The notes under the pieces were generated by a model. That model had not been told where the DNA came from and ran no database searches. It saw nothing but the letters and a program-made list of their open reading frames with translations. A stretch of DNA of 26,907 bases from Porphyromonadaceae bacterium UBA7087 (GTDB lineage Bacteria > Bacteroidota > Bacteroidia > Bacteroidales > Muribaculaceae). Each line of letters begins with the position of its first letter. The stretch's first letter is position 1. Below are positions 23,235-26,907 of this stretch, one piece after another. A program made the translations under genes and the position numbers. The stretch lies in the NCBI GenBank assembly GCA_002493515.1, contig DKYZ01000012.1, positions 1 to 26,907 on the forward strand, written 5' to 3'.

Positions 23235-23966
23235 ATGAAATTAGCAATAATAGGCTATGGCCGCATGGGCCATATGATAGAGAAGGTCGCCAGGGAGCGC
23301 GGCCACAGCATCGTCGCCGTAATCGACGCCGACAACGTAGACCAGATCGACAGCCCGGAGTTCAGAAGGGCCGACGTCGCCATTGAGTTCTCCACGCCGT
23401 CGACCGCCGTCGACCTCATCCTGCGTGCCTTCACCTCGAAAGTGCCCGTGGTATCGGGCACCACAGGCTGGCTCGACTCCCTGCCCGACCTGCGCGACAT
23501 GTGTGACAAAGGAGCCGGCACACTCCTGTATTCATCGAATTTCTCCGTGGGAGTCAACGTCTTCATGGCGGTAAACGAATATCTCGCGCAGCTGATGGAC
23601 CGTTTCCCCGAATATTCCCCCTCCCTCACCGAGGTGCACCATATCCACAAGCTTGACCATCCGTCGGGCACCGCCGTGACCCTGGCCAATGAGATCGTGG
23701 AGCGCGTGGAGCGCGTCAGAGACTGGGCGGAGCCCGTCTGCGGCTGCGAGACGCCCTCCGACTCTCTTCCTGTATACCACGAGCGACGCGGGGAAGTGCC
23801 CGGCATACACACCGTGAGCTGGAAGAGCCCTGTCGACGAGATAACCATCCGCCACGAGGCCTTCTCGCGCGAGGGTTTCGCCCTCGGAGCCGTGATGGCG
23901 GCCGAATGGCTGAAAGGGAAACAGGGATTCCACACATTCTCCGAAGTGCTCGGAATCAGCCTCTGA
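23235..23966 (+). CDS. dapB: 4-hydroxy-tetrahydrodipicolinate reductase DapB
   Basis: NAD(P)H-dependent reductase of the diaminopimelate/lysine pathway, linking it to peptidoglycan cross-bridge supply. The 243-residue protein has the dinucleotide loop GYGRMGHMI at 7-15. VAIEFSTPSTAVDLI and VSGTTGW follow. The catalytic/substrate motif is EVHHIHKLDHPSGTAVTLA, with the paired His and the Lys. Length is a little below that of E. coli DapB, as in other Bacteroidetes. The 60-bp gap after the PCMD gene contains GGGGCT and AGCCC separated by 18 nt, a poor terminator candidate. No clear promoter was found. The lepB gene follows 42 nt later. Confidence 0.95.
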   Translation: MKLAIIGYGRMGHMIEKVARERGHSIVAVIDADNVDQIDSPEFRRADVAIEFSTPSTAVDLILRAFTSKVPVVSGTTGWLDSLPDLRDMCDKGAGTLLYSSNFSVGVNVFMAVNEYLAQLMDRFPEYSPSLTEVHHIHKLDHPSGTAVTLANEIVERVERVRDWAEPVCGCETPSDSLPVYHERRGEVPGIHTVSWKSPVDEITIRHEAFSREGFALGAVMAAEWLKGKQGFHTFSEVLGISL

Positions 23967-24008
23967 CATCATTTATTTCCATAAGACAAAACATTGACAC
24001 AACATCAC

Positions 24009-25442
24009 ATGTCAACCTCTAACAAAAGCTTCTCCGAACGGCTGCGCGCTGTCAAGCCGGGCCGATGGGTAAGATTCGGCATAGTCTCGCTCCTCTTCTT
24101 CCTGTGGGTGATCTGGATGGGCAACCCCTGGCTCGCACTGATCTGGATTCTCCTCTTCGACATCTATATCACCGGCTACATCCCCTGGACCTGGTGGAAG
24201 AAAAAGAAAGGACCCTCCCGCACGGTAATGGCCTGGGTGGACGCGATCGTCTACGCCCTCGTCCTGGTCTACCTGATATTCGCGTTCATAGGGCAGAACT
24301 ACAAGATTCCATCGTCGAGCCTGGAGAAATCCCTTCTCGTGGGCGACTACCTGTGGGTCAACAAGACTGTCTACGGGCCCCGCGTGCCCCAGACCCCGCT
24401 GCATTTCCCCCTGGCGCAGCACACCCTCCCCATAGTCAACACAAAGAGCTACATAGAAAAGCCGCAGCTGGAGTATCACCGTCTGCCGGGGCTCCGCGAG
24501 ATACAGAGAGGAGATATCGTGGTCTTCAACTATCCGCAGGGAGACACCGTCGCCCTGAAGATACAGAATCCCGACTACTACCAGATATGCCACGACCTGC
24601 GCCGCAACGGCGTGGCAGACCCCCGGAGCTTCATCGAGCAGAATCCACAGCAGTTCGGGGAGGTGGTGTGGCGTCCCGTCGACCGCAGGGAGAACTACGT
24701 GAAGCGCGCCATAGGGCTTCCCGGAGAGCGTCTGCGCATCAGCGGCGACACAATCTTCATCAACGGCAAGGCCATCGAGGATCCGGAGAATGTGCAGTAT
24801 AACTATATCATCCCGGTGAAAGGCCGCATTTCCGATGAGAAATGGCAAAGCATCGGCGTTCGCGGCGACGACCACGGAATGGCGCCGGTCTCCGGAGGCG
24901 AGGTGCTGGGCTTCAACTACTACAATGTGCCTCTGACGGCAGCCGCCCGGAAAGCGGTCGAGTCGTGGCCCGAAGTAATCGGCCCGCTCATGCGCGAGGT
25001 CGAGTCAGGGCTCTACGACCTCTCGGGTGTCTTCCCTCTCGGCAACACCTACGGCTGGACACGCCCCCACATGGGAGAGCTCTGGATTCCCAAACGCGGA
25101 CAGACACTGCGGCTGACCCTTGACAATCTTCCCGTCTATGAACGCGCCGTGAGGGTCTACGAGGGCAACGACCTCCAGGTAAAGGACGGCCGGATATTCA
25201 TCAACGGCCAGGACAATCCGTATTATACCTTCAAATACGACTATTACTGGATGATGGGAGACAACCGCGACCGCTCGGCCGACTCCCGCTACTGGGGCTT
25301 CGTGCCGGAAGACCATATCGTAGGCACGCCGGTGTTCATCCTGGTGTCGTTCGACGAGGAGAAATCGCTCACCGAGGGTAAGATAAGATGGAACAGAATT
25401 CTCAGAGACGCGAATCCGGAGAAAAAATGGGGGAGAGAATGA
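24009..25442 (+). CDS. lepB: Signal peptidase I LepB, enlarged form
   Basis: Membrane-bound serine protease that removes signal peptides on the outer face of the inner membrane. The 477-residue product has hydrophobic N-terminal segments at about 23-60 and 75-96. The box with the nucleophile, IPSSSLEKSL, places the Ser at S104. The Lys general base is in ENYVKRAIGLPGE (K232), and the GDNRDRSADSRYWGFVPEDHIVG box is near the C-terminus. Spacing between Ser and Lys (about 128 residues) and between the Lys and the GDNRDRS box is far larger than in E. coli LepB, because of inserted segments. The ATG at 24009 is used; an in-frame TTG at 23994 would add five residues. It overlaps the wbqC-like gene by 4 nt. 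Confidence 0.93.
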   Translation: MSTSNKSFSERLRAVKPGRWVRFGIVSLLFFLWVIWMGNPWLALIWILLFDIYITGYIPWTWWKKKKGPSRTVMAWVDAIVYALVLVYLIFAFIGQNYKIPSSSLEKSLLVGDYLWVNKTVYGPRVPQTPLHFPLAQHTLPIVNTKSYIEKPQLEYHRLPGLREIQRGDIVVFNYPQGDTVALKIQNPDYYQICHDLRRNGVADPRSFIEQNPQQFGEVVWRPVDRRENYVKRAIGLPGERLRISGDTIFINGKAIEDPENVQYNYIIPVKGRISDEKWQSIGVRGDDHGMAPVSGGEVLGFNYYNVPLTAAARKAVESWPEVIGPLMREVESGLYDLSGVFPLGNTYGWTRPHMGELWIPKRGQTLRLTLDNLPVYERAVRVYEGNDLQVKDGRIFINGQDNPYYTFKYDYYWMMGDNRDRSADSRYWGFVPEDHIVGTPVFILVSFDEEKSLTEGKIRWNRILRDANPEKKWGRE

Positions 25443-25996
25443 TTTCTCTCCCTCCTTATCTCGGCTCCCTGGGATGGTATGCCCAACTTGTCGGCAGGCG
25501 TCTGCGGGGAGAAAACGGATTCCCGGAAGCGGAGAGAAAACAATATTGCCGCACAGTGATAGGGGGGCACGGGGAGCCGATGACCCTCAGCGTCCCGATT
25601 GCAGGGGGAGCCTCGGCGGTGAAAAGGCTGGCTCCCGACAGGCTTGAGGTATCCATGCACGGGCGATGGACACATCAGCATCTCGGCGCAATAGAGGCTG
25701 TCTACGGGCGCACGCCCTTCTTCATCCATCTTTTTCCCGGACTGTCTGCCATAATCGAGACGCCCCCGCTGTCGCTCCCGGATCTCAACCTCTCGCTTCA
25801 CAATCTCATATGGCAATGGATGAGGATGGAGGATATCGTGAACGCCGCCACGGCCAGCGAGATGCGTTCCAACCAGGCTGTGGCCCGGAGGGGGCGCGAG
25901 CTGGCGGCCGCGCTCGATTTCCGCCTGTCGGTGATTGACGCGGCCTTCAGGATCGGCCCTGAGGCTGTTCTTGCCCTGCCTTTCGCCGCCATTTAA
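25439..25996 (+). CDS. WbqC-family protein
   Basis: The product from ATG at 25439 is 185 residues. It opens ISLPPYLGSLGWYAQLVG, which fits the WbqC family pattern. It continues with TLSVPIAGG, WTHQHLGAIEAVYGRTPFF, a hydrophobic FIHLFPGLSAII and a terminal set of helices ending PFAAI. WbqC-like proteins occur near polysaccharide genes and their activity is not settled. The ATGA overlap with the lepB stop decides this start over two upstream in-frame ATGs (25388, 25427) that lie inside lepB. The pair lepB-wbqC is an ordinary Bacteroidetes arrangement, probably one transcript. Confidence 0.82.
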   Translation: MISLPPYLGSLGWYAQLVGRRLRGENGFPEAERKQYCRTVIGGHGEPMTLSVPIAGGASAVKRLAPDRLEVSMHGRWTHQHLGAIEAVYGRTPFFIHLFPGLSAIIETPPLSLPDLNLSLHNLIWQWMRMEDIVNAATASEMRSNQAVARRGRELAAALDFRLSVIDAAFRIGPEAVLALPFAAI

Positions 25997-26031
25997 TATT
26001 TTACGACTTCATACGTTATAATATCTGAGGA

Positions 26032-26053
26032 CGACGCGTGCATCACGGCGTCG
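26032..26053 (+). other. Short GC-rich hairpin upstream of the DUF4294 gene
   Basis: CGACGC (26032-26037) and GCGTCG (26048-26053) form a stem that continues inwards as GTG/CAC around a CAT loop with one bulged G, about 9 bp in all. It ends 11 nt before the next start codon. There is no U-run, so it is not a clear terminator. It may be an mRNA leader structure. Confidence 0.35.
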
Positions 26054-26064
26054 CGATGTAAGCA

Positions 26065-26700
26065 ATGAATTGGTCAACCCGCATATTGTCTCTGCTAATG
26101 GCCGTGGCCGCCGCCATGGCCGGCGCCACGTATGCCTGCGCGCAGCAGCCGGAGGAGCCCAGGATACAGATAAAGGCCTACAAGGGTTTCTACAGGTTTG
26201 TCGATGAATACGGCGACACGGTGCGCATGACCATCATCAACGACATCTACGTCTATCCCCCGCTTAAATTCAAGAACAAGAAGCAGGAGGAGTTCTATTG
26301 GCGCACCGTTCGCGACGTGCGCAAGACCCTCCCCTACGCCAAACTGGCTTTCGCCACGCTGTGCGAGACCTACGAGTATATCCAGACTATTCCCGACAAG
26401 AAGGAGCGGGAGAGGCACCTAAAACGCCTGGAGAAGGATATATTCGACAAATACAAGCCTGTGGTGAAGAATTTCACCAAGCGGCAGGGGAAAGTGCTGC
26501 TCAAGCTCATCAACCGGGAGACCGACCAGACCTCCTACCACATCATCAAGGCGTTCCTGGGCACCTTCCGGGCCGGCATATGGCAGACTTTCGGCCGATT
26601 CTTCGGAATGAACATGAAGCTTGACTTCAAGCCCGACAAAAACGAAGAGGACGCCATCATCGAGAGGGTGGCTACCCTCATCGAGCAAGGCGCCCTGTGA
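26065..26700 (+). CDS. DUF4294-domain exported protein
   Basis: The 211-residue product has a signal peptide (about 1-26, ILSLLMAVAAAMAGATYACAQ) followed by a conserved-looking body. The opening of the body contains FVDEYGDTVRMTIINDIYVY and PPLKFKNKKQEEFYWRTVRD. A segment with CETYEYIQTIPDKKERERHL and a region with KLINRETDQTSYHIIKAFLG follow. This is the composition I associate with DUF4294, a Bacteroidetes-specific family of unknown function. The protein is helical and basic in its second half. It stands alone with a 68-nt upstream gap holding a short hairpin and no TAnnTTTG element. Confidence 0.8.
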   Translation: MNWSTRILSLLMAVAAAMAGATYACAQQPEEPRIQIKAYKGFYRFVDEYGDTVRMTIINDIYVYPPLKFKNKKQEEFYWRTVRDVRKTLPYAKLAFATLCETYEYIQTIPDKKERERHLKRLEKDIFDKYKPVVKNFTKRQGKVLLKLINRETDQTSYHIIKAFLGTFRAGIWQTFGRFFGMNMKLDFKPDKNEEDAIIERVATLIEQGAL

Positions 26701-26907
26701 GTCTTAGGCTGAAGGAATCATCAGTTCCCGTGTATTATCTTGTATCAGCTTAATTTTGGCTGGCTATTGTGACCGCGCTTGGTAGATGCTTAAAAATCCG
26801 CGTCAATCCGCTTCCATCCGCGAAGCCATCCCGAAGCGAAGCCACAGGGATATCCGCGATGAGTAACAATCACTTAACCAGTGATAAACTATGAACTATT
26901 AGTGATA
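26701..26907. repeat. Non-coding tail with phased ATCCGC repeats
   Basis: No gene is seen in the last 207 bases. ATCCGC recurs at 26796-26801, 26806-26811 and 26816-26821, exactly 10 bp apart, with a fourth copy at 26852-26857. CGAAGC and CGAAGCC copies lie between them. Near the edge, ATCACT (26869-26874) and AGTGAT (26880-26885) are inverted around TAACC, and AGTGATA repeats at 26901-26907. This may be the leader of a gene beyond the window. Confidence 0.5.

Noticed and set aside
26010..26025. TATAAT-like sequence upstream of the DUF4294 gene as a sigma-70 promoter
   Set aside because: Bacteroidetes use TAnnTTTG with TTTG; TATAAT alone in AT-rich sequence is not informative here.
26796..26857. 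CRISPR array
   Set aside because: The repeats are only 6 bp long with 4-bp gaps; no cas genes are present and no 28-36 bp repeats occur anywhere.

Overview
The window reads as a chromosomal segment from a Bacteroidales bacterium. It most resembles the GC-rich Muribaculaceae, but that is inference from protein style only. Supporting signs are the gene order of the cell-wall/division cluster, Bacteroidetes-type promoters (TTTG, about 20 nt, TAnnTTTG), a PCMD-domain protein, a DUF4294 protein, a viroplasmin-like RNase H, a LuxR-type HTH remnant and a C-terminal tail of the kind found on secreted Bacteroidales proteins. Most genes are GC-rich. The stretch from about 15500 to 18050 contains clearly AT-richer parts and looks acquired.

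Layout. (1) 38-8924, + strand: the distal dcw cluster murD-ftsW-murG-murC-ftsQ-ftsA-ftsZ. The genes are tightly packed, with overlaps at ftsW/murG, murG/murC and murC/ftsQ, and together build lipid II and the Z-ring/divisome. (2) 9017-15499, + strand: housekeeping genes for a THUMP-type rRNA methyltransferase, purD, an unknown polytopic membrane protein, pdxB, a viroplasmin/RNase H protein and queG. (3) About 15500-18050: a small accessory island. It holds a frameshifted LuxR-type regulator remnant (- strand), a truncated tyrosine-recombinase remnant, an intact AAA ATPase/DUF4143 gene, a 320-bp hairpin-rich non-coding block, and the 3' scrap of a secreted-protein gene that abuts the mazG-like gene. 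(4) 18016-20100, - strand: an apparent operon of a radical SAM protein, an LD-carboxypeptidase and a MazG-like pyrophosphohydrolase. (5) 20154-26700, + strand: rnpA-yidD, a TatD-like hydrolase, a small secreted protein, a PCMD-domain protein, dapB, lepB-wbqC and a DUF4294 protein. (6) 26701-26907: non-coding, with phased ATCCGC repeats.

The most interesting structure is the control region of the DUF4143 ATPase. Two copies of one compound palindrome of 38-39 bp share outer half-sites AYTCCA/TGGART and the 14-bp core TGGMCAWWTGSCCA. They bracket a near-perfect Bacteroidetes promoter exactly, with centres 76 bp apart. This looks like a two-operator autoregulatory switch. The island around it, with gene scraps at both edges and a block of six hairpins, is the other place worth a second look. 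The rest of the window is ordinary chromosomal backbone.
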